A stretch of 64,000 bases of DNA from Paenibacillus dendritiformis (GTDB lineage: Bacteria > Bacillota > Bacilli > Paenibacillales > Paenibacillaceae), in contig NZ_AP025344.1 of assembly GCF_021654795.1 (NCBI RefSeq), forward strand, positions 2,914,501-2,978,500, written 5' to 3'. This document shows, in pieces, positions 52,213-61,455 of this stretch. Made by a program: the position numbers and the translations under genes. How positions within the stretch are numbered: position 1 is the first letter of the stretch; every line of letters starts with the position of its first letter. The notes beneath the pieces were generated by a model. It was given only the letters and a program-made list of their open reading frames with translations. It made no database searches and was not told where the DNA came from.

Positions 52213-53097
52213 TTAGAGCTCGGCCTGAAGCCTGTTCAGAAATCGCTTCGCCGCCCGCGCGATATGCTTCTCCTCCGGATGCACCCATCCGTAATAAACC
52301 GGTTCGCTGCTCGGGGATTCCAGCGGCAGCGTAAGGATGTGCTCTCCGTCCTCCTTGAACGAATATTCGAGTCCGATCGTCACCGCGATCCCTTCGTTGA
52401 CGGCATTGTAAATCGCCTGCGTATTGTTGCTGATGAACAGAATGTCAACCTCGCCGTAGGCCGCGGCAAACTGATCCATGAAGTTCCGGATATGCACGTC
52501 GTCATAGAGCACGAATGTCTGCTTCGCCAATTTATCGGGGGTTATCGCGCTCTCCAGGCGAAGGGGGGACTGTTCATTGACCCCGACTACCATTTTACCT
52601 TCCAACAGCCGTTCGAAGACGAGGCCCCGTTGTTGATGGAGCAAGCTTTCCGGCAGGGCGATTAATCCAATGTCAATCTGGTCATGCTTCAGCAGCTCCA
52701 ATATTTCCTTCGGGCCCTTCTCCATAATCTCCACCTTCACCCCCGGATAATCCCGCTTGAAGCTCGAGACGACACGCACCAATAAATGCATCGGTCCCGG
52801 GATGGTGGCGATGCGCAATCGTCCGCTCAAGGCGTCGCTGTAGGATTGGGCTTCGGCCTTGAGCTCCCGGAGGGCGTCAAGCGCTTCATTCGCCTTGACG
52901 ATAAGGGCTCTGCCTTCCGGCGTCGGAACCGCTCCCAGCCCGCGCGAGCGGTGGAACAGGCTGACGCCCCATTCCGCTTCCAGCAAGGAGATGGATTGGC
53001 TTATCGCCGACAGCGTGACATGCGATTGCTCCGCCGCTTTCGTAAATGACCCGGTTTTGGCAACTTGGACAATGTACTCCAGTTGTTCGAGATTCAT
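52213..53097 (-). CDS. LysR family transcriptional regulator
   Basis: The product is 294 residues. The N-terminal helix-turn-helix reads LEQLEYIVQVAKTGSFTKAAEQSHVTLSAISQSISLLE, followed by a two-lobed effector domain from about residue 90 (GRLRIATIPGPMHLLVRVV). GAGGGGAA precedes the ATG. It is divergent from an SDR gene across 170 bp, the usual arrangement of a LysR regulator and its target. The coinducer is unknown. Confidence 0.9.
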   Translation of the reverse strand: MNLEQLEYIVQVAKTGSFTKAAEQSHVTLSAISQSISLLEAEWGVSLFHRSRGLGAVPTPEGRALIVKANEALDALRELKAEAQSYSDALSGRLRIATIPGPMHLLVRVVSSFKRDYPGVKVEIMEKGPKEILELLKHDQIDIGLIALPESLLHQQRGLVFERLLEGKMVVGVNEQSPLRLESAITPDKLAKQTFVLYDDVHIRNFMDQFAAAYGEVDILFISNNTQAIYNAVNEGIAVTIGLEYSFKEDGEHILTLPLESPSSEPVYYGWVHPEEKHIARAAKRFLNRLQAEL

Positions 53098-53267
53098 AAA
53101 CTTTTCCCCTCTACTTAAGCAGTGCTTAATTATATATTAGTTTATATAAATTTTAGTTAATAACAAGCGGTGCTACAATAAATGCATAAGAGAGCGCTTG
53201 AAGTCAATGAGCTATCTCACATTTCAGCAAGGCGGTTCTAAGTGACAACAGTGGGGAGGAATGAAGC

Positions 53268-54017
53268 ATGGCCGAGAACAGAGTAGCCGTTATCACCGGA
53301 GGAGCAAGCGGAATCGGCAGGGAGACGGCGTTGAAATTCGCGCGGAAGGGCGACCGCGTCGTAGTCGCGGACTTCAATGAACAAGCCGGGCAAGCCACGG
53401 TCGATCTGATTCGGGAGCAGGGCGGACAAGCCGTCTTTGTCAAGACGGACGTATCCAAGCTGGAAGAGGTGGAGGCCTTGGTGGACCGGGCGGTCGAGAC
53501 ATTCGGCCGCATTGATGTCATGTTCAATAATGCCGGCATCGGACGGGTTACGCCGGTGCTTGACCAGAATCTGAAGGATTATCATGATGTCATCAACGTG
53601 AACCAGCACGGAGTAGCCTATGGGATTATCGCGGCCGGGCGCAAGATGAGAGAGCTGGGCATCAAGGGCGTCATTATCAATACCGCTTCGGTATTCGGCT
53701 TCCTGGCTTCGCCGGGAACGTTCGCTTACCACGCGACGAAGGGCGCCGTCATCATGATGACCAAATCGGCGGCGCTGGAGCTGGCGGCTTACGGCATTCG
53801 CGTCGTGGCGGTCGCGCCGGGCGCAGTGGATACGCCGATTATTCAGGGCTACAAGGATAACGGCATGTTGGAGGCGATGAAATCCAAAGTCATGGGCAAT
53901 AAATTGACGCAGCCCGAGCAAGTGGCCGATGCGGTCTATTTGATGTCTCTCGAGGAAGCCGGCGCGATTAACGGCAGTGTCGTGATGGCGGATGAAGGGT
54001 ATGCTTCCTTCAAGTAA
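53268..54017 (+). CDS. short-chain dehydrogenase/reductase
   Basis: The product is 249 residues. The cofactor motif TGGASGIG and NNAG (88-90) are present. The catalytic residues are S141 (NTASVFG), Y154 and K158 (YHATK). VVADF at the end of beta-2 suggests NAD rather than NADP. The substrate is unknown. GGGGAGG lies upstream. Likely controlled by the divergent LysR protein. Confidence 0.9.
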   Translation: MAENRVAVITGGASGIGRETALKFARKGDRVVVADFNEQAGQATVDLIREQGGQAVFVKTDVSKLEEVEALVDRAVETFGRIDVMFNNAGIGRVTPVLDQNLKDYHDVINVNQHGVAYGIIAAGRKMRELGIKGVIINTASVFGFLASPGTFAYHATKGAVIMMTKSAALELAAYGIRVVAVAPGAVDTPIIQGYKDNGMLEAMKSKVMGNKLTQPEQVADAVYLMSLEEAGAINGSVVMADEGYASFK

Positions 54018-54068
54018 ACAGAACGCAGCGGCAGTCCGATTTCAACAATAGGATAGCAGAACATAAGC

Positions 54069-54106
54069 GCTGAGCCTTCGCATCCGGTAGGCTCGGCGTT
54101 TTTTTC
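54069..54106 (+). terminator. intrinsic terminator after the SDR gene
   Basis: GCTGAGCC (54069-54076) pairs with GGCTCGGC (54090-54097, one G-U pair), followed by G and seven T residues. Confidence 0.8.
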
Positions 54107-54269
54107 TTATATGACCGTGATTAGGAGGGGGGCCTCAGAACAAGTGATAACGTGAAGAGCAGAATCGTATGATTGAAATAACTGGTCATAATTGGTAACC
54201 TGTAATTAATCAACAGAAGCAGCTGCTAGATTACGGGGACACACAGAAATTGTTGAAGGGATGAGGAGC

Positions 54270-55244
54270 ATGTCGCAACAGCAATTCGCACGGATAAAAG
54301 AGCGGCTCGCAGTGCCTGTGATTGCCGCTCCGATGTTTCTGGTATCAAGCCCGGAAATGGTGATTGAAGGCTGCAAAGCCGGTATTGTTGGTTCGTTTCC
54401 TCTGCTGAACGCCCGTACGCCAGAAATTTTGGAAGAGTGGATGGAGCGGATTCGTTCAGAGCTGGCCGCAGCCCGGCAGGAGGAGAATGAACAGCCCGTA
54501 GCTCCCTGGGCCGTCAATCTGATCGTGCACCGGACGAACAAGCGCTACGAAGCGGATCTTGAGCTGATCAAGAAGTACCAGCCCCCGATTGTGATTACGT
54601 CGCTGGGGAATCCGCAAGCGGTTGTCGATATCGTGCATGCCTATGGGGGGCTTGTGTTTGCCGATGTGATCCATCTGACGCATGCGAGAAAAGCGGCCGA
54701 TACGGGGGTCGATGGCTTAATACTCGTCTGCAACGGTGCGGGAGGGCATGCGGGAACGCTCAACCCGGTTGCTTTTCTGAGCGCGGTGCAAGAGTTCTGG
54801 AGCGGAATCACGATTGTCGCCGGCTGTATCTCCCGCGGGCGGGATATCGTGGCGATGGAGGTGCTCGGCGCCGATATGGTCTATATGGGGACGCGCTTTA
54901 TCGCTACGGCCGAGACCTTTGCAAGTGAAGCTTATCGAAGCATGCTCATGGCATCGAATGCGGAAGATTTGATTTATACGGATGCGTTCAGCGGTGTCCA
55001 TGGCAATTATCTCGTTCCGAGCATTCGCAAGGCAGGGCTTGATCCGGACCAATTGAAGAAGAAGGACACGATGGATTTTTCTTTTGCGCAAGTCAGCGAA
55101 GCAAAGGCATGGAAAGATATTTGGTCGGCCGGGCAAGGCGTGGGGGCGATCAAGCGGACGGCGCCCATTGCCGATGTCGTCGCCGAGCTGCGGGAGGAGT
55201 ATAATCAAACCTACGCTTCTCTCGTCTCAGCCCGCAAGGGCTGA
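54270..55244 (+). CDS. nitronate monooxygenase family protein
   Basis: The product is about 324 residues. The FMN-binding TIM barrel reads VIAAPMFLVSSPEMVIEGCKAGIVGSFP, CNGAGGHAG (phosphate loop with the catalytic His), AGCISRGRDIVAMEVLGADMVYMGTRFIAT. It oxidises alkyl nitronates such as propionate-3-nitronate with O2, by family. Two ATGs compete: 54270 has GAAGGG 9 nt upstream and is preferred over 54261. It is monocistronic. Confidence 0.88.
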   Translation: MSQQQFARIKERLAVPVIAAPMFLVSSPEMVIEGCKAGIVGSFPLLNARTPEILEEWMERIRSELAAARQEENEQPVAPWAVNLIVHRTNKRYEADLELIKKYQPPIVITSLGNPQAVVDIVHAYGGLVFADVIHLTHARKAADTGVDGLILVCNGAGGHAGTLNPVAFLSAVQEFWSGITIVAGCISRGRDIVAMEVLGADMVYMGTRFIATAETFASEAYRSMLMASNAEDLIYTDAFSGVHGNYLVPSIRKAGLDPDQLKKKDTMDFSFAQVSEAKAWKDIWSAGQGVGAIKRTAPIADVVAELREEYNQTYASLVSARKG

Positions 55245-55411
55245 CAAGAAGGCGCGTGATGCTTGAAGCGCATGCATGGCAAGCGGAAAAGGGGGGCAGC
55301 CCCTTTTCTGACGCTCCGGGCTTCCGGCTTCTTGAAAAGCAGCTCTTGATACTCCTTCTTGGTCAAGCCGAAATAGGCTGCGTCATCATATTGCCAGCCC
55401 GTATAGATCAT
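55211..55411 (-). CDS. possible small protein of unknown function
   Basis: The open frame is 66 codons. The first 30 residues (MIYTGWQYDDAAYFGLTKKE) look protein-like. The remainder reads through a GC hairpin (55285-55309) and overlaps the end of the nitronate monooxygenase gene. AAGAAGG directly abuts the ATG, which is poor spacing. It may be a truncated or decayed gene. Confidence 0.3.
   Translation of the reverse strand: MIYTGWQYDDAAYFGLTKKEYQELLFKKPEARSVRKGAAPLFRLPCMRFKHHAPSCQPLRAETREA
55285..55309. terminator. hairpin downstream of the nitronate monooxygenase gene
   Basis: AAAAGGGG (55287-55294) and CCCCTTTT (55300-55307) form a stem around a short loop, flanked by an A- and a T-tract inside the stem. 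Confidence 0.6.
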
Positions 55412-55433
55412 CCTTCTTAATACGGGGAAAGGA

Positions 55434-55458
55434 AGAAGCCCTGACGATCAGGGCTTCT
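55434..55458 (-). terminator. intrinsic terminator of the chitin oxidase gene
   Basis: GAAGCCCTGA and TCAGGGCTTC form a 10-bp stem with a 3-nt loop (55435-55457), then TTCCTTTCC on the minus strand, 17 bp past the stop. Confidence 0.75.
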
Positions 55459-55474
55459 GTTCATTGCTGCGGCA

Positions 55475-56821
55475 TTATTTCAACAGCCATAGGGCAGGGA
55501 CATTCGGCGGCTCCCAGCCGGCTTGCGAGGTATGCGCGACCCGCGCCTCATACGTCTTGCCGTTGTAAGTGACAAGCGCGCCTGCCGCATACGCGGTGTT
55601 CGGAGCCCAAGGCGCGGCGACAGGAGCGGGCGCTGTCGTTACGCTCAACGCGCCGCTGGGCGGGGATGTGTTGCCGGCGGCATCAAACGCCGCAACCGTA
55701 AACGTATAGGAGGTCTCCGGCTGCAGACCGGACACGGTGTAGCTCAATCCGCTGGTCGTCCCCGCCAGTGCAGATCCGTTATAAATGCGGTACCCGGCAA
55801 CGCGGACATTGTCCGTGGATGCGCTCCAGGTCAAGGTCACGCTCGACGAAGTGATAGCGGATGCTGTCAAGGATGACGGCGCGGAAGGAGACTCCGTATC
55901 GGGCTGCGGGGGCAGGGTGGTGAAGGTGACGGCATTGCTGTTGGCCGATTGATTGCCGGCGGCATCCACGGCCCGGACCGTATACGAATAGGAGGTGCTC
56001 GGCGTCAAGCCCGTTAGGGTATAGGTTAACGTCGATCCGTTCGTCGAAGCCGCCAACGTGGAGCCTCTAAATATCTTATATCCCGTGACGCCTGCGTTGT
56101 CGGTCGATGCATCCCATGTCAGCACGGCGCTCGTAGACGTGACGTTCGATACGGCCAGGTTCGCCGGCGCGGCCGGAGGCGTCGGATCGGTCGGGGAACC
56201 GCCCCCGAAGTCCACATCGATGACATTGTAGAACGCATTCGCCGTATCCGCAATTTCCCATACCGCCAAAATGACCTGATAGCCGGTGCGGCTCGGGACT
56301 TCGCATGTATCCGAATAGGAATGAGGCGGCTGCTTGCCTTTGTAATCGACGCTGCAGAACGGGGTCAGGTCGAAGGAAGCGCGGGTGAGCGGTTCATCCG
56401 GATTCCAATTCTGCTTCGTGATGTAGTACTTCCAGCTCGTGGTCGCATGATTGGCTTCAATGGTCCAATGGAACGTCGTCGTTCCCGGCGTAATGCCGAC
56501 CTTGCTCCAGCGGGTGGCCGATTGCTGATCCAGCTCCGGAAAAGCGCCGTCCGCGCTTGCGATCTTGCCGTCGGCCGGACCGGCGGCAGGGAAGCCTTTG
56601 CGCGCTTCCAGGCTCTGCGGTTCATAGATGATGAACCCGCATTTTTTGTTGACGCCCTTGGCGCACAGGTCGGCGCGGCTGCTTGGGGCATCGATGTAAC
56701 CGTGGGCAAGCGCCTTGCCGGAGAACACGATCATGGCGAGCACGAGGGCGAGCACCATGCCGCAGGCAAGCAGCCATCTCCGGAACAATGGATGGGGTAG
56801 ACAACGATTTGCCAACTTCAT
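55475..56821 (-). CDS. AA10 lytic polysaccharide monooxygenase with two FN3 domains and a CBM5/12
   Basis: The product is 448 residues. The signal peptide ends ALA-H, so the mature protein begins with His40, one arm of the copper histidine brace; the second is His125 in ANHATTSWKYY. The catalytic domain spans about 40-205 (ADLCAKGVNKKCGFIIYEPQ; FCSVDYKGKQPPHSYSD). Two fibronectin III modules follow (about 213-297 and 305-390), then a chitin-binding CBM5/12 (YAAGALVTYNGKTYEARVAH). It oxidatively cleaves crystalline chitin outside the cell. AAGGAGG precedes the ATG. The gap 56822-57070 holds its promoter, not resolved. Confidence 0.93.
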   Translation of the reverse strand: MKLANRCLPHPLFRRWLLACGMVLALVLAMIVFSGKALAHGYIDAPSSRADLCAKGVNKKCGFIIYEPQSLEARKGFPAAGPADGKIASADGAFPELDQQSATRWSKVGITPGTTTFHWTIEANHATTSWKYYITKQNWNPDEPLTRASFDLTPFCSVDYKGKQPPHSYSDTCEVPSRTGYQVILAVWEIADTANAFYNVIDVDFGGGSPTDPTPPAAPANLAVSNVTSTSAVLTWDASTDNAGVTGYKIFRGSTLAASTNGSTLTYTLTGLTPSTSYSYTVRAVDAAGNQSANSNAVTFTTLPPQPDTESPSAPSSLTASAITSSSVTLTWSASTDNVRVAGYRIYNGSALAGTTSGLSYTVSGLQPETSYTFTVAAFDAAGNTSPPSGALSVTTAPAPVAAPWAPNTAYAAGALVTYNGKTYEARVAHTSQAGWEPPNVPALWLLK

Positions 56822-57070
56822 TTTCCTCCTTGCGATTGGAATGGATGTGTATAAGAACTCAAGCTGAGCTTATACCGGTGAGGGGCAATAGACCGCGGCA
56901 TGTGCAGCAAGATATGCGCTTTAACTTCTGGGAGCGCGTATGAAGAGCCGGGGTGTGACGATTTGATATGTATATTTATTCATGGAGAGTCCGACTTATT
57001 AACAGAAAATAGAAAAATTATGAGGTGGCGGCGGTGCTGCTCAGGGGCCGGAGGGGGTTGAGCGAATGGC

Positions 57071-57104
57071 AAAAAGACGCCAAGCCGCGCGCGGCTTGAC
57101 GTCT
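57071..57104 (-). terminator. strong intrinsic terminator of the aldehyde dehydrogenase gene
   Basis: GACGTCAAGCCGC and GCGGCTTGGCGTC (57103-57076 on the minus strand, one G-U pair) are followed by five T residues. Confidence 0.88.
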
Positions 57105-57211
57105 TGCCGAAATCCAGGGTTCGCGAGCTTATGTCTCGGGAGTGGACTAACCCGTCACCCGTCCGCCGTATCTTGGTCGCCGCATTCCTATTCTCAGTCC
57201 CAGGCCCCGTT

Positions 57212-58690
57212 CTAGTTGAGGTTCACCCAGACGGTCTTCACTTCGGTATAGTTGTCGAGCGCGTAGGATCCCATTTCGCGCCCGAGGCCCGATTGCTTGT
57301 AGCCGCCGAACGGAGCGGCCGCGTCGAAGACGTTATAGCAGTTCACCCAGACCGTGCCGGCTTTCAGTTTGCTTGCAAGATAGTGGGCTTGCTTCAGATT
57401 TTGCGTCCATACTCCCGCAGCCAAGCCGTAGTCGGATTGGTTGGCCTGTTCGATCAAGTCGTCGAGCGTATCGTACGGCATCGCCGCCACCACCGGCCCG
57501 AAGATCTCTTCGCGGGCAATCGTCATCTTCGGATCGACATGCGCGAATACCGTCGGCTCGACGAAATAGCCCTGATCGGCAGGCACGTTGCCGCCCGCAA
57601 CGAGCTCCGCGCCGGCCGCTTTCCCCGCTTCGATATAGCGCTTCACGATGTCATGCTGCTCGGACGAGACGAGCGGGCCCATTTCCGTATCGGGATCGAG
57701 GCCGAAGCCTACGCGAATCCGCTTCGCCTCCGATGCCAGGTCGGCCACGACGTTGTCATACAATTTCTTCTGCACGTAGAGACGCGAACCGGCCGAGCAC
57801 ACCTGTCCCTGGTTGAAGGTGATGCCCCGGAGCGCGCCGCGCACCGCCCGGGACAGATCGGCGTCCGGGAGGATGATGTTCGGCGATTTGCCGCCGAGCT
57901 CGAGCGTTACTTTTTTGACCGTGTCCGCGGCCTCGCGCATGATCGATTTTCCGACCACCGTCGAGCCGGTGAAGGCGATCTTGTCGACTTGCGGGTGCCG
58001 GACGAGCGGCGCGCCCGCGGTCTCTCCGAAGCCCGGAATGACGTTGATGACGCCAGGCGGGAACCCTGCTTCCTGAGTTAGCTGTGCGAGGTAGAGGGCC
58101 GACAGCGGCGTCTGCTCCGCCGGCTTCAGGACGACGGTGCAGCCGGTGGCGAGGGCGGCGCCAAGCTTCCAGGCCGCCATCAGCAGCGGGAAGTTCCACG
58201 GGATGATCTGGCCGACGACCCCGACCGGTTCATGTCTCGTATAGGTAAGGAAGTTGCCTGCCGTAGGAATGGTTTGTCCGACGATTTTTGTGGCCCAGCC
58301 GGCATAATAACGGAAATGCTCGATCGTGAGCGGGAGATCGGCCGCCTTCGTCTCCCGCAGCGGCTTGCCGTTATCCAGCGTCTCCAGCTCGGCCAGCTCT
58401 TGCTTGTTCGCTTCGATAAGATCGGCCAGCTTATAGATGAGCCGGCTGCGATCCGCGGCGCTCATGGTGGACCATTGGCCATGATCGAAAGCCTGACGCG
58501 CCGCCTTGACCGCGCGATCCACATCCTCTTCCCGCGCTTCCGACACGACCGCCAGCACTTGCCCCGAGGCCGGATTGATCGACGAGAAGACGTTGTTCTG
58601 GACGGATTCGACCCATTCGCCATTGATGAACAGCTTTTTCGTTCCCTGCAAAAATGCTTCAACCTTCGGACTGATTTGGAACGGTGACAA
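57212..58690 (-). CDS. NAD(P)-dependent aldehyde dehydrogenase
   Basis: The product is 492 residues. Hallmarks: IIPWNFPLLMAAWKLGAALATG, KPAEQTPLSAL, FTGSTVVGK, the Glu motif LELGGKSPNIIL and the catalytic Cys in NQGQVCSAGSRLYV; EEIFGPVVA and PFGGYKQSGLGRE near the end. The closest groups are betaine/retinal-type aldehyde dehydrogenases with broad specificity. The TTG start at 58690 has AAGGAG 9 nt upstream. It is divergent from the glycine riboswitch/agcS unit. Confidence 0.93.
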   Translation of the reverse strand: MSPFQISPKVEAFLQGTKKLFINGEWVESVQNNVFSSINPASGQVLAVVSEAREEDVDRAVKAARQAFDHGQWSTMSAADRSRLIYKLADLIEANKQELAELETLDNGKPLRETKAADLPLTIEHFRYYAGWATKIVGQTIPTAGNFLTYTRHEPVGVVGQIIPWNFPLLMAAWKLGAALATGCTVVLKPAEQTPLSALYLAQLTQEAGFPPGVINVIPGFGETAGAPLVRHPQVDKIAFTGSTVVGKSIMREAADTVKKVTLELGGKSPNIILPDADLSRAVRGALRGITFNQGQVCSAGSRLYVQKKLYDNVVADLASEAKRIRVGFGLDPDTEMGPLVSSEQHDIVKRYIEAGKAAGAELVAGGNVPADQGYFVEPTVFAHVDPKMTIAREEIFGPVVAAMPYDTLDDLIEQANQSDYGLAAGVWTQNLKQAHYLASKLKAGTVWVNCYNVFDAAAPFGGYKQSGLGREMGSYALDNYTEVKTVWVNLN

Positions 58691-58830
58691 GCATAATCAC
58701 TCCTTTGTGAGAATATTCATTGACAATGATTGCAGGCTCTCACATGATATGTATTCTCCAGGAGGACGAATCATGCCCGTTGTGAGCGGGAGAAAGCGGG
58801 GGTGGTTCTTTTTCCCATACCGAAAATCTC

Positions 58831-58859
58831 TTGCGGAATCCGAGATGGTTCTCTATAAT
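58831..58859 (+). promoter_or_regulatory. promoter of the glycine riboswitch transcript
   Basis: TTGCGG (58831-58836), a 17-bp spacer and a perfect TATAAT (58854-58859) place transcription start near 58866, just before the first aptamer. Confidence 0.75.
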
Positions 58860-58889
58860 AGATGAACAAACTTCATATCTGGATGAAGT

Positions 58890-59072
58890 ATACGGGAGAC
58901 AGGATCAACCTGGCCGAAGGGGCAAAGCTCTCAGGCGCTTGTTATCGTTCGTAACCGAATTGGATAAGCAGGACCGTATACGGACAGGACTCTGGAGAGA
59001 CTCCATCGCGGAGCACCGAAGGGGCAAGACGCAGCAAGAAACGCGTTAAAACTCTCAGGTAAAAGGACAGGG
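58890..59072 (+). promoter_or_regulatory. tandem glycine riboswitch
   Basis: Two successive aptamers share the glycine-riboswitch core. The first has GGGAGAC, CCGAAGGGGCAA and CTCTCAGG, then AGGACCG and GGACAGG near 58975. The second has GGAGAGAC, CACCGAAGGGGCAAG, AACTCTCAGGTAAAAGGACAGG, ending near 59072. Binding of glycine to both changes folding of the downstream terminator at 59158. It controls a glycine/alanine symporter. Whether glycine turns expression on or off cannot be read directly; transporter genes are usually switched off. Confidence 0.92.
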
Positions 59073-59157
59073 ATTGCAGATGTCAGGCATCGTTATGTTG
59101 GTATTGTGATAGCATTCACATATCCTTCTTTTTGCTATTCTGCAAAAATGTCCCCGG

Positions 59158-59187
59158 AGTCAAATCTATCGATTTGGCTCTTTTTTA
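59158..59187 (+). terminator. riboswitch-controlled intrinsic terminator
   Basis: AGTCAAATC (59158-59166) and GATTTGGCT (59171-59179, one G-U pair) form the stem, then C and six T residues, 42 bp before the agcS start. Confidence 0.85.
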
Positions 59188-59228
59188 TGTCTTCGGACTT
59201 TGATTTCAAGATGAAGAGGGGAATTGTA

Positions 59229-60569
59229 ATGCATGGATTGGAAGTATGGCTGGATCGGGTGAATCAATTTGTGTGGGGGCCGCCGTTGTTGATCTTATTG
59301 GTAGGAACCGGGATCTTCCTGACGATTCGGCTCGGACTGCTGCAGGTCCTCCGTCTGCCGCTGGCGCTCAAGCTGATATTCACGGCGAAAAATGACGGCA
59401 AAGGCGACGTGACGAGCTTTGGCGCGCTGGCTACAGCTCTGGCGGCCACGATCGGAACGGGGAATATTGTCGGCGTTGCCACCGCGATTCAGATAGGCGG
59501 GCCGGGCGCGCTGTTTTGGATGTGGCTGGCCGCGTTTTTTGGCATGGCGACGAAGTATGCGGAAGGCTTGTTGGCCGTGAAGTTCCGGAAAATCGACGAT
59601 AACGGGCAAGTATCGGGGGGGCCGATGTATTATATCGAGCAAGGCCTGGGCGCGAAGTTCAAGCCGCTCGCGATCTATTTCTCGATAAGCGGGATATTGG
59701 TCGCTCTCTTCGGAATCGGCACCCTTCCCCAAGTGAACGCTATCGTATCCTCCAGCGAGTCCAGCCTGGGGATTCCCGTGGCGGTAACCGCGGGAGTGGT
59801 GACCCTCGCGGTAGCTCTGGTGACGATTGGCGGTCTCCAGAGTATTGCGAGGGTGACCACTAAAGTCGTGCCCGCGATGGCTCTCGTGTATGTCGCTGCC
59901 AGCGCCATCGTTCTGATCGCGTTCGCCGACAAGATTCCGGACGCGCTGTCGCTTGTCTTCCAGAGCGCCTTCAGCGCGACGGCGGCCGGAGGCGGATTCC
60001 TCGGCGCGACCGTCATGATGGCCATTCGGAGCGGCATCGCGAGAGGCGTATTCTCGAATGAATCCGGGCTCGGCAGCGCCCCGATCGCAGCGGCGGCAGC
60101 CAAGGTGAAATGGCCCGCGGAACAGGGGCTTGTCTCGATGACTGGCACGTTCATTGATACGATTATTATTTGTACGCTTACCGGCCTGACGCTGATTGTG
60201 ACCGGGGCGTGGAACGGTACGGCGGAAGGCGCGGCGATGACGCAGGCGGCGTTCGATGCCGCGATGCCGTTCGGCTCCCTCGTTCTCATGATATGTCTTG
60301 TTTTATTTGCTTTTACGACGATTCTGGGGTGGAATTATTACGGCGAGCGCTGCATTGTCTATTTATTCGGCGTGCGGGCGATCTTGCCTTACCGCATCGC
60401 GTTCATCGTGATGGTCGCGGCAGGCGCGTTCATCAAGCTGCAGGCGATCTACCTGCTCTCGGATATCGTGAACGGGCTGATGGCGCTCCCGAATCTGGTC
60501 GCCCTGTTGGGGCTGTCCGGCGTGGTCGTGGCGGAAACCCGGCTTTATTTGCGGCATATGAAGCAGTGA
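59229..60569 (+). CDS. alanine/glycine:cation symporter (AgcS family)
   Basis: The product is about 446 residues with roughly ten or eleven membrane helices. AgcS signatures: FGALATALAATIGTGNIVGVATAI, GGPGALFWMWLAAFFGMATKYAE, GGPMYYIEQGLG and GVFSNESGLGSAPIAAAAAKV. It couples amino-acid uptake to Na+ or H+. The upstream glycine riboswitch points to glycine as a substrate. AGAGGGG precedes the ATG at 59229, chosen because upstream codons lie in the terminator. Its last 50 codons are duplicated about 880 bp downstream. Confidence 0.93.
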   Translation: MHGLEVWLDRVNQFVWGPPLLILLVGTGIFLTIRLGLLQVLRLPLALKLIFTAKNDGKGDVTSFGALATALAATIGTGNIVGVATAIQIGGPGALFWMWLAAFFGMATKYAEGLLAVKFRKIDDNGQVSGGPMYYIEQGLGAKFKPLAIYFSISGILVALFGIGTLPQVNAIVSSSESSLGIPVAVTAGVVTLAVALVTIGGLQSIARVTTKVVPAMALVYVAASAIVLIAFADKIPDALSLVFQSAFSATAAGGGFLGATVMMAIRSGIARGVFSNESGLGSAPIAAAAAKVKWPAEQGLVSMTGTFIDTIIICTLTGLTLIVTGAWNGTAEGAAMTQAAFDAAMPFGSLVLMICLVLFAFTTILGWNYYGERCIVYLFGVRAILPYRIAFIVMVAAGAFIKLQAIYLLSDIVNGLMALPNLVALLGLSGVVVAETRLYLRHMKQ

Positions 60570-60612
60570 GGAGCGCAAGCGCGGGCAATGCCGGGAAATA
60601 GCAAGATTGGTG

Positions 60613-60641
60613 GCCGAACAACTTGATGTTCGGCTTTTTTT
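60613..60641 (+). terminator. intrinsic terminator of agcS-like gene
   Basis: GCCGAACA (60613-60620) and TGTTCGGC (60627-60634) with a 6-nt loop are followed by seven T residues. A slightly mutated copy (one mismatch) recurs at 61497-61525. Confidence 0.9.
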
Positions 60642-60714
60642 GTGTATGGAGAGCGGGGCAAGGTGGGGAGAGGGCAGGGCTGAGCAGGCAAGTCAGGCAA
60701 GTCAGGCAAGTCAC

Positions 60715-60905
60715 ATGAAAATCCTGCACAGGCGCAGCATTTTGAGACCCAAGAGGCGAAATTCCAAGGAAATCCTGCAAAACTGCATTATTTCGCCTAT
60801 TTTGAACCCAATCCAGACTATAGCGCATGGAAATCCTGCATTTTTGCAGGATTCCTTTTTTCATAGAGTGGTGTCAATGAAATTGCTGTATTTTTGCAGC
60901 ATTGT
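60715..60905 (+). repeat. dispersed intergenic repeat units (first copy)
   Basis: Units AAAATCCTGCACAGGCGCAG, GAAATCCAAGGAAATCCTGC-AAAACTGCATTATTTCGCC and GAAATCCTGCATTTTTGCAG then GATTCC resemble the repeats at 7000-7700 and 28327-28600. The block recurs at 61590-61782. Confidence 0.7.
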
Positions 60906-61270
60906 TGGAGTAGATGAACAGATTGGACGGAGTAAAGCAGCTTTAGTGGAGTAGATAAACAGAGTGGAGGGAGTAAAGCAGCATTGGTGGAGATACAATG
61001 AACAGATGGGACGGAGTAAAGTAGCATTGCTGGAGTAGATGAACATGTGGGACGGAGTAAAGCAGCTTTAGTGGAGTAGATGAACAGATTGGACGGAGTA
61101 AATGCAGCTTTGGTGGAGTAGATGAACAGATGGGGCGGAGTAAAGTAGCATTGGTGGAGTAGATGAACAGATGGGGCGGAGTAAAGTAGCATTGGTGGAG
61201 TTGATGAACAGGTGGGGGGAGGAAATGCAGCATTGGTGGAGTTGATGAACAGGTGGGGCGAGGAAAAGAA
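60906..61270 (+). repeat. about 41-bp tandem repeat array (nine copies)
   Basis: The unit GGAGTAGATGAACAGATTGG then ACGGAGTAAAGCAGCATTGGT repeats nine times with drift (GTTGATGAACAGGTGGGG in the last copies). It ends where the duplicated agcS fragment begins. Reading frames across it on the minus strand are artefacts. Confidence 0.88.
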
Positions 61271-61273
61271 GCT

Positions 61274-61455
61274 CAATGTGACCGGGACGTGGAACTGGTC
61301 GCGGCAGGCGCGTTCATCAAGCTGCAGGCGATCTACCTGCTCTCGGATATCGTGAACGGACTGATGGCGCTCCCGAATCTGGTCGCCCTGTTGGGGCTGT
61401 CCGGCGTGGTCGTGGCGGAAACCCGGCTTTATTTAACGGCATATGAAGCAGTGAG
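61274..61455 (+). pseudogene. duplicated 3' fragment of the AgcS gene with internal deletion
   Basis: AATGTGACCGGGACGTGGAAC matches the AgcS segment near 60194-60213 and is joined directly to the sequence from 60412 (VAAGAFIKLQAIYLL onward), so about 200 bp are missing. The copy runs to the former stop but carries a small change (TTTAACGGCAT instead of TTTGCGGCAT) that shifts the final frame. It has no start region and cannot make a transporter. Confidence 0.85.

Noticed and set aside
60818..61276. Minus-strand Ser/Leu/His-rich repetitive protein
   Set aside because: Product of translating the 41-bp array; no start signals.
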